64,000 nucleotides of DNA from Paenibacillus peoriae (GTDB taxonomy: Bacteria > Bacillota > Bacilli > Paenibacillales > Paenibacillaceae): assembly GCF_022531965.1 (NCBI RefSeq), contig NZ_CP092831.1, positions 1,702,001-1,766,000 of the forward strand, given 5' to 3'. Of this stretch, positions 1 to 9,055 are shown one piece after another; positions within the stretch are counted from its first letter, which is position 1, and each line of letters starts with the position of its first letter. The translations under genes were made by a program, and so were the position numbers. The notes beneath the pieces are model-generated. The model was not told where the DNA came from. It was given only the letters and a program-made list of their open reading frames with translations, and did no database searches.

Positions 1-18
1 TCGCCGTAAAGGAAGATC

Positions 19-1233
19 ATGATGAATCTCAAAACAGAAGCATTTACCGACAGTAACAAAGCTATGAGTTCCTATTTGTCCCCGTTGGTGCGCGAGATCC
101 CATCTTCGGGTATTCGTAAGTTTTTTGACTTGGTGGGTGGCAACAAGGATATTATTACCCTTGGTGTAGGCGAACCGGATTTTACAACCCCTTGGCATAT
201 GCGGGAAGCCTGTGTCTATTCATTGGAGCGAGGTTTTACCAGCTACACGTCTAATGCGGGAACGCCAGAACTGCGTGAAGCGATTAGTGATTATCTGAAT
301 GAGCAATTTGAAGTCCGTTATGATCCCAAAAATGAGATTATCGTAACCGTTGGGGGAAGCGAGGCGATTGATCTTGCTTTGCGTGCGTTAATTGTACCTG
401 GCGACGAAATTCTCGTGCCCGAGCCGTGCTACATTTCATATTCTCCAATCACTGCGATTGGAGGCGGGATTCCAGTAGGTATTGAAACATTTGCTAAAGA
501 TGAATTCAAGCTGACGGCTGAGGCACTGGAGGCAAAAATTACACCTAAATCCAAGGTGCTGATTTTATGCTATCCGAGCAATCCGACTGGGGCTACGATG
601 ACTTATGAAGATTGGCTTCCGATTGCCGAAGTCGTGGAAAAGCATGATTTGATCGTCATTTCTGATGAAATTTATGCTGAATTGAATTATGGAGAGAAGC
701 ATGTCAGTTTTGCCGCTATGCCTGGTATGATGGATCGTACGATTCTCGTCAGTGGTTTTTCCAAAGCCTTCGCCATGACAGGCTGGCGTATTGGATATAC
801 ATGCGGGCATCCAGATCTGATTGCCGCTATGCTCAAAATCCATCAGTACACCGTAATGTGTGCGCCTTCTATGGGGCAAGTTGCAGCACTGGAAGGCTTG
901 CGGAATGGTTTGGGTGAGAAAGATCGTATGGTAGAAGCCTATAATCAGCGTCGCCGTCTGATGGTTGAAGGGTTCCGGGAAATCGGTCTGGAATGCCATG
1001 AGCCAAGAGGGGCTTTTTACGTTTTCCCTAGTATTCAAAGCACGGGACTCAGCTCAGATGAGTTTGCACAGCGTCTTTTGGCAGAGGCTAAAGTTGCGGC
1101 TGTACCGGGTAATGTGTTCGGTTTGGGAGGCGAAGGCTATCTTCGTTGCTCATACGCGACTTCTGTTGCTCAGCTGACGGAGGCACTGGATCGGATTGGT
1201 CATTTTGTAGAAAAAGTAAGAAAAGAAGGTTAA
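19..1233 (+). CDS. PLP-dependent class I/II aminotransferase
   Basis: Cytosolic fold-type I aminotransferase of 404 residues, the usual size for the PatA/aromatic aminotransferase group. The substrate-binding GEPDFTTP segment is at residues 51-58, the SNPTG motif at 187-191, the SDEIY motif at 215-219, and the Schiff-base lysine in SGFSKAFAMTGWR is Lys249. The exact amino-acid substrate cannot be told from the sequence. Two ATGs (19 and 22) follow a weak AAAGGA site, so the start is uncertain by one codon. The gene lies so close to the window edge that it probably continues an operon from the left. No terminator directly follows. Confidence 0.9.
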   Translation: MMNLKTEAFTDSNKAMSSYLSPLVREIPSSGIRKFFDLVGGNKDIITLGVGEPDFTTPWHMREACVYSLERGFTSYTSNAGTPELREAISDYLNEQFEVRYDPKNEIIVTVGGSEAIDLALRALIVPGDEILVPEPCYISYSPITAIGGGIPVGIETFAKDEFKLTAEALEAKITPKSKVLILCYPSNPTGATMTYEDWLPIAEVVEKHDLIVISDEIYAELNYGEKHVSFAAMPGMMDRTILVSGFSKAFAMTGWRIGYTCGHPDLIAAMLKIHQYTVMCAPSMGQVAALEGLRNGLGEKDRMVEAYNQRRRLMVEGFREIGLECHEPRGAFYVFPSIQSTGLSSDEFAQRLLAEAKVAAVPGNVFGLGGEGYLRCSYATSVAQLTEALDRIGHFVEKVRKEG

Positions 1234-1288
1234 AATTATTTTTTTATGGGTAATTCATAAAAAATAGTCTTTTATTTCTAAATTTCTA

Positions 1289-1297
1289 TGCTATAAT
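1289..1297 (+). promoter_or_regulatory. Extended -10 promoter for Spo0E-like gene
   Basis: TGC followed directly by TATAAT is an extended -10 element about 50 bp before the start codon. The -35 region is poor, as is common for extended -10 promoters. Confidence 0.5.
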
Positions 1298-1347
1298 TTG
1301 AAATCGGAAGCAGGAAGTTCAATTTTTCAATTGTAGGAGGAATGCTC

Positions 1348-1554
1348 ATGTCATATGTTGGATATAATTTGTCTAGTTCAATAGGATACGACATTTCCCT
1401 GGAAGATGAAATTTTGTTCCTGCGGAATGAGATGATGCGGACGTTTCAGGAAGAGCAGTCCTTCACCTCTGATCTTGTTATCCAGATCAGTTGCAAGCTC
1501 GATTTGAAAATCAATGAATATATGAAGCTGTATGGTACGGAATGCAAGGTATAA
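1348..1554 (+). CDS. Spo0E-like aspartyl-phosphate phosphatase
   Basis: Small protein of 68 residues with the two-helix Spo0E pattern: I/L-x-x-x-R-x-x-M in LFLRNEMMRTF, then a serine, and the VIQISCKLDLKINEYMKL segment carrying the S-x-x-L-D signature. Spo0E-family proteins dephosphorylate Spo0A~P and delay sporulation; that role here is inferred from the motif. An ATG also occurs at 1342, but the AGGAGG site at 1335-1340 leaves only one base before it, whereas the ATG at 1348 has seven. It is a single gene with its own extended -10 promoter and a strong terminator. Confidence 0.8.
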   Translation: MSYVGYNLSSSIGYDISLEDEILFLRNEMMRTFQEEQSFTSDLVIQISCKLDLKINEYMKLYGTECKV

Positions 1555-1580
1555 CCGTGTGAAGTCAGCCAAATGTAAGA

Positions 1581-1606
1581 AGAAGGCCGTAGGGCCTTCT
1601 TTTTTT
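1581..1606 (+). terminator. Rho-independent terminator after Spo0E-like gene
   Basis: Perfect 8-bp stem AGAAGGCC/GGCCTTCT with a GTAG loop, followed by a T run. Confidence 0.9.
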
Positions 1607-1655
1607 GCGTTCACAACTTATGATATATTAATGGCATGGAAGAGGGGGCGTACAT

Positions 1656-2225
1656 ATGAGAGCAGGGCTAAAAAGGCTAGCGCCATGGATCATCGGAATG
1701 CTGGCACTTGTATTATTGGCTGGATGTGGGGGACGGGACAAGGACAGCTTCTCCATTTTTATTATGGATAAAGGGGATGCTTCAGTCATCCGTGAAGATC
1801 TGGCACAAAAGCTTAAGGATAAGCTGGGCGAACAGGCTCCGACTATTGAAATTTCAGTCAGTCCGCTGTATAACCAGCAGAAGCTGGTTGTAGAATATGC
1901 GGCCGGGGAGCATGATCTGTTTCTTTTGCCTGAAGAGGACATGAAGCTGTATGGACAGAATGGCTCGAATCTGCCGTTAGATGATGCTTTTGACAAGAAG
2001 ACGTACGCTCGGGGCGTGTTCGAGGGCGGCGTATTTAAGAAGAAGGGGCAAGAGGAAGAAGGTACAGATGTAAGCAAGGAAACTCATTTGTTCGGAATTC
2101 CGGTGGAGCAGATGAAGATGTTTAAGGAGCTAAAATATAACTCCAAAACATTATTTGCTACCGTGCCGCCTCGTACAAGCAATAAGGAAGAAGCCATCAA
2201 GGTGCTGAAAGCACTTACGGAATGA
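1656..2225 (+). CDS. Lipoprotein of unknown function
   Basis: Protein of 189 residues with a basic N-terminus, a hydrophobic segment (about residues 9-20) and the lipobox LLAGC, so it should be lipid-anchored at the outer face of the membrane. The rest is soluble, charged and without a domain I recognise. Ribosome-binding site GAGGGGG lies 8 bp before the ATG. It precedes the cobalamin adenosyltransferase gene with an 18-bp gap, so the two are probably co-transcribed, but this does not reveal a function. Confidence 0.75.
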   Translation: MRAGLKRLAPWIIGMLALVLLAGCGGRDKDSFSIFIMDKGDASVIREDLAQKLKDKLGEQAPTIEISVSPLYNQQKLVVEYAAGEHDLFLLPEEDMKLYGQNGSNLPLDDAFDKKTYARGVFEGGVFKKKGQEEEGTDVSKETHLFGIPVEQMKMFKELKYNSKTLFATVPPRTSNKEEAIKVLKALTE

Positions 2226-2243
2226 TAAAGGAGATAGAATGAA

Positions 2244-2807
2244 ATGGGGATTTATACCAGAACAGGTGATGAAGGACAAACTTCTGTGATCGGCGGTCGA
2301 GTGTCCAAAGATGATGACCGTGTGGAGGCATACGGTACAATTGACGAGCTGAACAGCTTTGTAGGACAAGCGATCAGTTTTGCCGAAGGGGAAGAGTTTG
2401 CGGATATTCGGACTCAATTGGAAGAAATACAGCAGGAGCTGTTTGATTGTGGTTCGGATTTGGCGTTTGTTAAAATTAGTGAAAGCAAATATAAGGTGAA
2501 AGACGAGCTGGCAGAGCGACTGGAAGGCTGGATTGATGCATGTCAGGAGGAAAATCCGAAGGTGGAGCGTTTTATTATACCGGGTGGTAGCACATTATCC
2601 TCAACGCTTCATGTTTGCCGTACAGTTTGCCGACGCGCGGAACGCCGTGCTGTTACACTAGGTAAACATACAGACATCAATCCGGCGGTACGTCGGTATT
2701 TGAACCGTCTTTCTGATTATTTCTTTGCCGTTGCTCGTACAGCGAATGTCCGTCAGGGTGTGCCCGATGTCGAATATGTGCGCAGCAAAAAAGTGTTCCG
2801 CAAATAA
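2244..2807 (+). CDS. pduO: PduO-type corrinoid adenosyltransferase
   Basis: Transfers the adenosyl group of ATP to cob(I)alamin to make coenzyme B12. The N-terminal TRTGDEGQTSVIGG motif (residues 5-18), which binds ATP in this family, and the C-terminal arginine-rich helix with RYLNRLSDYFFAVAR are both intact. At 187 residues it has the normal PduO/MMAB length. The start is the ATG after AAAGGAG at 2227-2233; an earlier ATG at 2239 is out of frame. It sits between a lipoprotein gene and the RluA-ArsC fusion with short gaps, suggesting one transcript. Confidence 0.92.
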   Translation: MGIYTRTGDEGQTSVIGGRVSKDDDRVEAYGTIDELNSFVGQAISFAEGEEFADIRTQLEEIQQELFDCGSDLAFVKISESKYKVKDELAERLEGWIDACQEENPKVERFIIPGGSTLSSTLHVCRTVCRRAERRAVTLGKHTDINPAVRRYLNRLSDYFFAVARTANVRQGVPDVEYVRSKKVFRK

Positions 2808-2825
2808 GGAGGCAACCGGGAATTT

Positions 2826-4160
2826 GTGATGAGCTTGTATTATGAACCTATCGTATATACGATCCCTCCTGAGGAGGAGGGCATGCTGCTGAAGACTATT
2901 TTACAAAAACGTATGAACATTTCTCGAAAGTTAATATCCAAACTCAAGCTGACCGAGCAAGGTATTATGCTGAACGGGACCCGTGTGTACATCAGCGTAA
3001 AGGTGAAGTCCGGGGATCGAGTAGAAATTCGTATGGAGCGCGAGCGTTCTGATGATATTTTACCTGAACCCATTCCTTTTGAGATATTGTTTGAGGATGA
3101 ACATCTATTAGTGGTGAACAAGGCGGCGGGCATGATTGTCCATCCGACTCACGGACATTACACAGGAACACTGGCTAATGGGGTTGTGCATTATTGGCAG
3201 GCCAAGGGAGAGCTGTTCCGGTTTCGTCCTGTTCATCGTCTTGATCAGGAGACGACGGGTGTGCTGGTAGTAGCTAAAAATCCGTATGTACACCAGCATA
3301 TTTCTGAGCAGATGATTGCGGGAACGGTGGATAAGCGCTATACGGCTCTGGTGCATGGGCACCCTGAGCTGCAGGAAGGTAAGGTAGACGGACCGATTGA
3401 CCGCAACCCGGATGATCCGCATTTACGTATGGTGACCCCGGATGGTTACCCTGCCCTTACGCTGTATAAGCTGGAGGAAGTGTGGAACGGGGGAAGCCGC
3501 ATCGGACTAAAGTTGGAATCCGGGCGTACGCACCAAATTCGAGTGCATATGACATATATCGGTTGTCCGTTGATCGGAGATAAAATGTACCGGATTACAC
3601 CTGATGATGCTGCGCAATGTGAACGATATGACCAGCTTGATGCCAGAATGCCTCGACAAGCCTTGCATGCCTCAGAGCTGTCCTTGGAGCATCCTGTAAC
3701 CGGGGAGCGGCTGACGTTCTATGCTCCGCTGCCTGACGATATGGCTGAAATGCAGGAGCTTTTAAGAGAAAACCAAATGGAGGTTAATCTAGCGATGAGC
3801 CAACTGAAAGTATATCAGTATTCTAAATGCAGTACCTGTCGTAATGCAGTGAAATGGCTGCAAAACAAGGGACATGAGACGAAACTGATTCCTATTTTTG
3901 AACAGCCGCCCGGCCCGGAGGAATTGGAAGACTTAATTCGCAAAAGTGGGCTGGAGCTGAAAAAGTTTTTTAATACAAGCGGTGAGGTGTACAAAGAGTT
4001 AAAGCTGAAAGATAAGCTGGGAGACATGAGCCCTGAAGAACAAATTTCGCTTTTATCCTCAAATGGAAGATTAATCAAACGCCCGATTGTAACCGACGGT
4101 AACAAAGTAACGGTAGGATTCAAAGAGGAAACATTTGAGGGCACATGGGGAGCTCAATAA
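2826..4160 (+). CDS. RluA-family pseudouridine synthase fused to ArsC/Spx-like domain
   Basis: One uninterrupted frame of 444 residues. Residues 1 to about 320 are an RluA-type pseudouridine synthase: an S4-like N-terminal part (about 20-75) and the catalytic HRLDQETTG motif with Asp140. From Met324 on, the sequence is a complete ArsC/Spx/YffB-type thioredoxin-fold protein of about 121 residues, with the CxxC pair Cys335/Cys338 in KCSTC and the family RP motif in LIKRPIV. These are normally separate genes. A GGAGG at 3779-3783 and the ATG at 3795 could start the ArsC-like part independently. The start is GTG at 2826 or ATG at 2829 after AAGGAGG. Confidence 0.85.
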   Translation: MMSLYYEPIVYTIPPEEEGMLLKTILQKRMNISRKLISKLKLTEQGIMLNGTRVYISVKVKSGDRVEIRMERERSDDILPEPIPFEILFEDEHLLVVNKAAGMIVHPTHGHYTGTLANGVVHYWQAKGELFRFRPVHRLDQETTGVLVVAKNPYVHQHISEQMIAGTVDKRYTALVHGHPELQEGKVDGPIDRNPDDPHLRMVTPDGYPALTLYKLEEVWNGGSRIGLKLESGRTHQIRVHMTYIGCPLIGDKMYRITPDDAAQCERYDQLDARMPRQALHASELSLEHPVTGERLTFYAPLPDDMAEMQELLRENQMEVNLAMSQLKVYQYSKCSTCRNAVKWLQNKGHETKLIPIFEQPPGPEELEDLIRKSGLELKKFFNTSGEVYKELKLKDKLGDMSPEEQISLLSSNGRLIKRPIVTDGNKVTVGFKEETFEGTWGAQ

Positions 4161-4170
4161 CGCCCAATTT

Positions 4171-4200
4171 ACCCCCACGATATGTTATACTGTGGGGGTT
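4171..4200 (+). terminator. Hairpin between fusion gene and exonuclease
   Basis: Inverted repeat ACCCCCAC/GTGGGGGT with a 14-base AT-rich loop but no T run after it. It could be a weak terminator, or an RNA structure in the leader of the exonuclease gene. Confidence 0.4.
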
Positions 4201-4214
4201 AAATATTATGATGA

Positions 4215-5129
4215 ATGGGAGCAATACAATCTGTGACACAACGCAATGAACAATCCGTAATGCTGGTTGACGGCATGGCCCTGCTATTTCGCGCTTATTA
4301 TGCAACCGCCGCAAACGGTTATATCCGTCGTACAAAAGCTGGGGTGCCAACGAACGCCATATATGGTTTTATTCGATATTTTTGGGATGCAGTCCAAACG
4401 TTTAATCCTACACATGTCATTTGCTGCTGGGATATGGGCGGAACGACATTTCGTGGGGAACACTTTGCTGCGTATAAGGGAAACCGAGCCGACGCACCAG
4501 ATGATTTGATTCCCCAATTTACATTGATTCGTGAAGTGACGGACAGCCTCGGCATTCCCAACATTGGAGCGGAAGGTTTTGAAGCCGATGATTGTATCGG
4601 TACGCTTGCACGCCATTATTCGCAAAATGAGGACATGAATGTAATGATTCTCTCGGGAGATCATGATTTACTTCAATTAGTGGATGATCGGACACGGGTC
4701 ATTATTATGAAAAAAGGGCACGGCAATTATATGGTATACACCCCGGAGACCCTGCTGACTGAAAAAGGGCTTAAGCCACGCCAAGTGGTGGACCTTAAAG
4801 GCCTAATGGGGGATGCAAGCGATAATTATCCAGGAGTACGAGGTATTGGTGAGAAAACGGCACTCAAGCTGGTACAGGAATACGACTCTATTGAAGGCAT
4901 TCTGGAGAATTTGGATCAATTAACACCCTCGGTCCGTAAAAAAATTGAGAGTGATTTGGATATGCTGCATCTTTCACGCAAGCTTGCTGAAATTCACTGC
5001 GGTGTACCTGTAGCATGTGCTTTGGATAGCTGTCTGCTGACGCTGGATCACGTGCAAATTGTAGACAAGTTTGAGCAGCTTGAAATGAAAAGCTTGTGTA
5101 CATTGATGGGTGTCGCAACCGGATCATAA
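4215..5129 (+). CDS. ypcP: Stand-alone 5'-3' exonuclease (PolA N-terminal domain homologue)
   Basis: Flap-endonuclease-like protein of 304 residues resembling the 5' nuclease domain of DNA polymerase I, without the polymerase. Metal-binding acidic motifs are visible: LVDGMALLFRAYY near the N-terminus, the GFEADDCIGTLA motif and SGDHDLLQLV, and the helix-hairpin-helix region GVRGIGEKTALKL. Known members remove RNA primers and flaps at replication forks. The start is uncertain: ATG 4215 has no clear ribosome-binding site, and ATG 4260 (MLVDG) also fits the domain. Confidence 0.9.
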   Translation: MGAIQSVTQRNEQSVMLVDGMALLFRAYYATAANGYIRRTKAGVPTNAIYGFIRYFWDAVQTFNPTHVICCWDMGGTTFRGEHFAAYKGNRADAPDDLIPQFTLIREVTDSLGIPNIGAEGFEADDCIGTLARHYSQNEDMNVMILSGDHDLLQLVDDRTRVIIMKKGHGNYMVYTPETLLTEKGLKPRQVVDLKGLMGDASDNYPGVRGIGEKTALKLVQEYDSIEGILENLDQLTPSVRKKIESDLDMLHLSRKLAEIHCGVPVACALDSCLLTLDHVQIVDKFEQLEMKSLCTLMGVATGS

Positions 5130-5170
5130 TGAAGCTGTTAGGCTTGATACGGACAATTTAAATGAAATAA

Positions 5171-5215
5171 GTTTATAGGGATGCTGACGCTGGGTGCGTT
5201 AGTGTCCTTATTTTT
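5171..5215 (+). terminator. Terminator after exonuclease gene
   Basis: Imperfect stem (AGGGATGCTGACGC pairing with GCGTTAGTGTCCT) followed by TTATTTTT. Confidence 0.65.
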
Positions 5216-5351
5216 ATACCGTTATGTCAACGGCGTTATATAGTCATGTGAAGGATTATATACAATTGCGATAAGGGGATTGACCTCGGACACATTTCAG
5301 GTGAATATAGTGGAGAGAGAACCGGATTATTGAAAGGGGACAACAGCAACT

Positions 5352-6230
5352 ATGACAGTATTGGGAGCAATTGAGGCAGGCGGTACCAAATTTGTATGTG
5401 GAATTGGCAACGAACATGGGGAGGTACTGGAACGAGCAAGCTTTCCAACAACCACCCCAGCAGAAACAATGGAGAATGTCATCGCATTTTTTGAAGGCAA
5501 GGGCATTGAAGCGTTGGGCATAGGCTCGTTCGGGCCGATTGATCCTATCGAAGGCAGTGATACATATGGCTATATTACAACAACGCCAAAGCCACATTGG
5601 GGAAATTACAATCTAATTGGCAAACTGAAAGAGCATTTTGATGTGCCTATGGGGTTTGACACGGATGTGAATGGAGCAGCACTTGGTGAGTCTATTTGGG
5701 GTGCCGCCAAAGGATTGGACAACTGTCTGTATATTACGATAGGTACAGGCATCGGGGCGGGTGCTTTGGTTGGTGGAAAGCTGATACATGGATTATCCCA
5801 CCCGGAAATGGGGCATATTCTGGTACGCCGTCACCCAGAAGATACTTATGAGGGGACATGTCCTTATCACGGAGATTGTTTGGAGGGACTGGCAGCAGGT
5901 CCTGCGCTCGAAAAAAGATGGAAGGTTAAAGGACATGAGCTTTCTGTCGACCACCCAGCCTGGGAAATGGAAGCGTACTATCTGGCACAGGCTTTAATGA
6001 GCTATGTATTAATCCTTTCACCGCAAAAAATTATTATGGGCGGGGGAGTGATGAAGCAAAACCAATTGTTCCCGCTCATTCGTACCAAGCTACAAGAACT
6101 TTTGAACGGATACGTACAGCATTCGAGTCTGACAACAGATATTGAGCAATATATCGTATCTCCGGGATTGGGTGACAATGCTGGATTGTGCGGTGCTCTG
6201 GCATTGGCAAAGGAAAAGCTGAATCATTAG
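5352..6230 (+). CDS. ROK-family sugar kinase (fructokinase type)
   Basis: Protein of 292 residues. It has the N-terminal phosphate-binding loop AIEAGGTKFVCG, the ROK core TIGTGIGAGAL, and the zinc-binding cluster CPYHGDCLEGLAAG that marks the fructokinase/mannokinase branch. It should phosphorylate fructose or another hexose at C6 using ATP; the substrate is inferred from subfamily motifs. Ribosome-binding site AAAGGGG precedes the ATG. It is a single gene with its own terminator and no sugar transporter beside it. Confidence 0.88.
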   Translation: MTVLGAIEAGGTKFVCGIGNEHGEVLERASFPTTTPAETMENVIAFFEGKGIEALGIGSFGPIDPIEGSDTYGYITTTPKPHWGNYNLIGKLKEHFDVPMGFDTDVNGAALGESIWGAAKGLDNCLYITIGTGIGAGALVGGKLIHGLSHPEMGHILVRRHPEDTYEGTCPYHGDCLEGLAAGPALEKRWKVKGHELSVDHPAWEMEAYYLAQALMSYVLILSPQKIIMGGGVMKQNQLFPLIRTKLQELLNGYVQHSSLTTDIEQYIVSPGLGDNAGLCGALALAKEKLNH

Positions 6231-6300
6231 AATTAATGGTTGACGGCACTCCGAGGTACGGTTATTATATAGGCAACAGCATAGTACGGCTCAAAAAGGG

Positions 6301-6342
6301 AAGCACCTTTCTTGCGAATACGCAGGATAGGTGCTTTTTTTT
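6301..6342 (+). terminator. Terminator after ROK kinase
   Basis: AAGCACCT pairs with AGGTGCTT, with an inner TGCG/CGCA stem, followed by a T run. Confidence 0.8.
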
Positions 6343-6396
6343 GCGTTTTTGTGTTGTGCGGGACTGTCTTTCAACGATATGAGGGAGGAAGAAATC

Positions 6397-7404
6397 ATGG
6401 AGATTGTATTTTTAAATCGCTTGTCCAAACGGAATGAACAGGGCTATGAGGACTTTGCTCAGGTATGGATTGGGCAACATGAAGGGGGATGGAGTGCAGG
6501 CTGGAGCACACAACATGTCCCGGATGAAAGTATAGACGACCTTTGGTATGAGGGCAGCTTGTGGCAGGAATTACTGCATGTATACCGTCATGAGCTGGCG
6601 CTCAAAATGGCTGAGGGCTACAGGCCCTTAATCCATGGCGTATTTCATGAGCAAGAAGGATCATCAGGACGAGGACAAACGCTGCAAAAGCTGTACTGCT
6701 ACAGTGATTTGTTTCCACGTGATGAAGTGTATGAGCAGTTGACGATGTGGAGACGGCAAAAAGCAGCAACGGAACGAAAAGCGCCTTATTTTATTGCTAC
6801 GAATCGGCTGCTTCGGCTCATTAGCGTCTATCTTCCCCATACCGAAGAAGAATTGTTGGAACTGCCTGGTATGGGTCAGGGTAAGGTGTCGCAATATGGA
6901 GCGGAGCTATTGGCTATTACGACACAAAATGACCGGACCACACCATTTCCGTTGAACTGGGTAACAGAGACGCTGGAAGAAGAAGTGTTTTTGTCATGGC
7001 TATACAAGCAAAAAGAGAACCAATACAGGCAGGAGCTGAATAAATTCAGCCTAACTAGAACGATTATCGAAGGTATTTCGGACGGTCTTTCACTGGAGCA
7101 TATCGGGATGAAGACAGGTTTGCATCGTAGAGAGATGATTGAAGCTGTGGAGCATTTGGACAGGGATGGCATTGATATGGAGAAGCTGATCCGCAAGGAA
7201 TTGGTGAATGTATCTGAGGAGGAGCAGGCAGCCATCTGGTCTGCTTATGAAGAGTTGGGGGATACGCTGCTCAAGCCCGTCATGCTGAAAGTGTATGGGG
7301 AAGAAAAGGCGACAGAAACAGGACTGGATCAAATTTATGAGCGTCTACGTCTAATCCGTATACGGTTTCGCCATCAGCAGGTACCTGACCGACATGCTGG
7401 ATAA
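6397..7404 (+). CDS. HRDC-domain protein with C-terminal helix-turn-helix
   Basis: Protein of 335 residues. A central segment (about residues 112-180) matches the HRDC domain of RecQ helicases and RNase D (helix ending in LLELPGMGQGKVSQYGAEL). The later part (about 215-270) resembles the RecQ-associated HTH, with the helix-turn ISDGLSLEHIGMKTGL. No helicase or nuclease motifs are present, so it may be a DNA-binding accessory protein. A longer frame begins at 6331 inside the preceding terminator; the GGGAGGA site at 6383-6389 selects ATG 6397. Confidence 0.75.
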   Translation: MEIVFLNRLSKRNEQGYEDFAQVWIGQHEGGWSAGWSTQHVPDESIDDLWYEGSLWQELLHVYRHELALKMAEGYRPLIHGVFHEQEGSSGRGQTLQKLYCYSDLFPRDEVYEQLTMWRRQKAATERKAPYFIATNRLLRLISVYLPHTEEELLELPGMGQGKVSQYGAELLAITTQNDRTTPFPLNWVTETLEEEVFLSWLYKQKENQYRQELNKFSLTRTIIEGISDGLSLEHIGMKTGLHRREMIEAVEHLDRDGIDMEKLIRKELVNVSEEEQAAIWSAYEELGDTLLKPVMLKVYGEEKATETGLDQIYERLRLIRIRFRHQQVPDRHAG

Positions 7405-7461
7405 TATGGAACTGATTGGATGTAGATAAAGTATCAAAGTACATTCAGGGTCCAACATACT

Positions 7462-7506
7462 AAAAAGCAGCAGCCAGTTCCTCACAGGACACGGCTGCTG
7501 CTTTTT
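7462..7506. terminator. Bidirectional terminator between HRDC gene and corA
   Basis: AAAAAGCAGCAGCC pairs perfectly with GGCTGCTGCTTTTT. A run on the left and T run on the right allow termination of both convergent genes. Confidence 0.9.
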
Positions 7507-7567
7507 ATGACCAAGCTTGAACATCGAAATAAGTATCCAACTCGGTACTTTTCTTACCCTTGTCTTT

Positions 7568-8503
7568 TTAAACCCAGTCTTTCTTACGGAAAATACAGAA
7601 CATACTGACGCCTAATGCCACCATAATACCAATGACGACAAAATAGCCATAACGTGTATGAAGCTCAGGCATATTATCGAAGTTCATCCCATATATTCCG
7701 GTAATGACCGTCAATGGCATAAATACGGTCGTTATTGCCGTAAACACACGCATAATTTCATTGGCACGATTGGCGATACTGGATTGATAAGCTTCTCGAA
7801 GGTTACCCATCAAGTCGCGGTAAGTTTCAAAAGTCTCCGAAATTTTCACAGCATTTTCATAAATGTCGCTGAAATATTTTTGTAATTGATCGTCGATGAG
7901 TCGCAAATCCCGTTTGTTCAGGGTATTGATGACTTCCTTTTGTGGACCCAGCACTTTTTTCAGCCACAGAATCTCACTTCGCAAGCCGATGATTTCGTTT
8001 AAATGCGACTTTTTCGTATGCATTAGAATATCTTCTTCCAGCTTTTCAATGCGGACCTCAATCCGGTCACCAACCAGAAAATAGTTGTCAACAATCAAGT
8101 CGACCAACAGATACATAAAACGGTCAGGCTGGCTGACTTCTTGCTCCCACAGCATAGGCTTGAGGGTACGAAGCTCATTGATTTTCTGCTTGGTCACCGT
8201 AATGATAAAATGGCGGCCGAGAAAAATGTTCAAAGCTCGCAAAAATATTTCTTCATCATCAAAACGAATGCTATTTACAACGATAAAATAATGGCTTTCA
8301 TAAATTTCAATCTTCGGACGCTGTTCTTCTTCACTCAAACAGTCTTCTACTGCAAGATCATGCATGGAAAATAAAGGCTGGAGCACTGCCAAATCATCGA
8401 CATCGGCATCAATCCAATAAAAACCTTCTACCGGTGCAGTAAGCGCCATTTCAATTTCTTCGACAGGGGTAAAAACCCCGTTGTTGACCAAACGGATTTT
8501 CAT
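7568..8503 (-). CDS. corA: CorA-family magnesium/cobalt transporter
   Basis: Large cytoplasmic domain followed by two C-terminal membrane segments, with the family signature YGMNF between them; the chain ends in the expected basic KKDW tail. CorA forms a pentameric Mg2+ channel. The frame is open to a GTG at 8512, but that codon overlaps the AAGGAG site, so the ATG at 8503 is the better start (311 residues). The gene is monocistronic and convergent with the HRDC gene. Confidence 0.95.
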   Translation of the reverse strand: MKIRLVNNGVFTPVEEIEMALTAPVEGFYWIDADVDDLAVLQPLFSMHDLAVEDCLSEEEQRPKIEIYESHYFIVVNSIRFDDEEIFLRALNIFLGRHFIITVTKQKINELRTLKPMLWEQEVSQPDRFMYLLVDLIVDNYFLVGDRIEVRIEKLEEDILMHTKKSHLNEIIGLRSEILWLKKVLGPQKEVINTLNKRDLRLIDDQLQKYFSDIYENAVKISETFETYRDLMGNLREAYQSSIANRANEIMRVFTAITTVFMPLTVITGIYGMNFDNMPELHTRYGYFVVIGIMVALGVSMFCIFRKKDWV

Positions 8504-9055
8504 ATATGTCACTCCTTATGCTCCGTCGTAACGGAAATACGTTTACCTTAAGCATAAGGAATGGACTCAGTTAGCCAGTTAGCCGGTGCGGGTAAGCGTG
8601 CACTCCCATCAAAAGCCGGAGGCTTTTGGAGCATGCAGAGCCTGGCGTCCCGTCTTTCGGCAAGCTGAAGTCATTCCTATGCTGTTGTTCAGGGATCGCC
8701 GCCTATTCGGACTCGGGTCGCCTTCCATTCCGGATTCACCTCTCAAATGTTCTTTTTTAGATTGCCACAGTATCGCAGGAAACACTCAAATCTGCACTAC
8801 TGCTCCATATTTTTGCCTAATAGCACTTGTATAGTATAACGCTCGGCCTACGGCCTTTCAAGCGCAAAATCATGGGCTAAATCGACAGTAGTGGCAAGAG
8901 CTGCCGCGGTAGGAGGATATGATTTAACCTATGGAAAAGGTAGACAAAATGTGAATGCAGGGCACAAATTTACAAGTCCCATCTTGACGAAGCCCAGCCG
9001 ATGCATTAAAGTGAACAACAAGAACTTTGTGAACCCAAAATGAATATAGCGAAAT
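8504..9055. other. Long intergenic stretch between corA and the SAM riboswitch
   Basis: No convincing gene. On the + strand, 8840-9043 stays open for 67 codons with protein-like wording (AVGGYDLTYGKGRQNVN) but has no start with a ribosome-binding site and runs into the met promoter; it may be a gene remnant. The frame at 8586-8834 looks non-coding. Confidence 0.4.
8984..9012 (+). promoter_or_regulatory. Sigma-A promoter for the metA leader
   Basis: TTGACG and TAAAGT separated by 17 bp, about 45 bp before the first conserved riboswitch base. Spacing is ideal; the -10 is a 4/6 match. Confidence 0.55.

Noticed and set aside
8586..8834. 82-codon frame in the corA-metA gap
   Set aside because: No ribosome-binding site, unusual composition and no recognisable domain.
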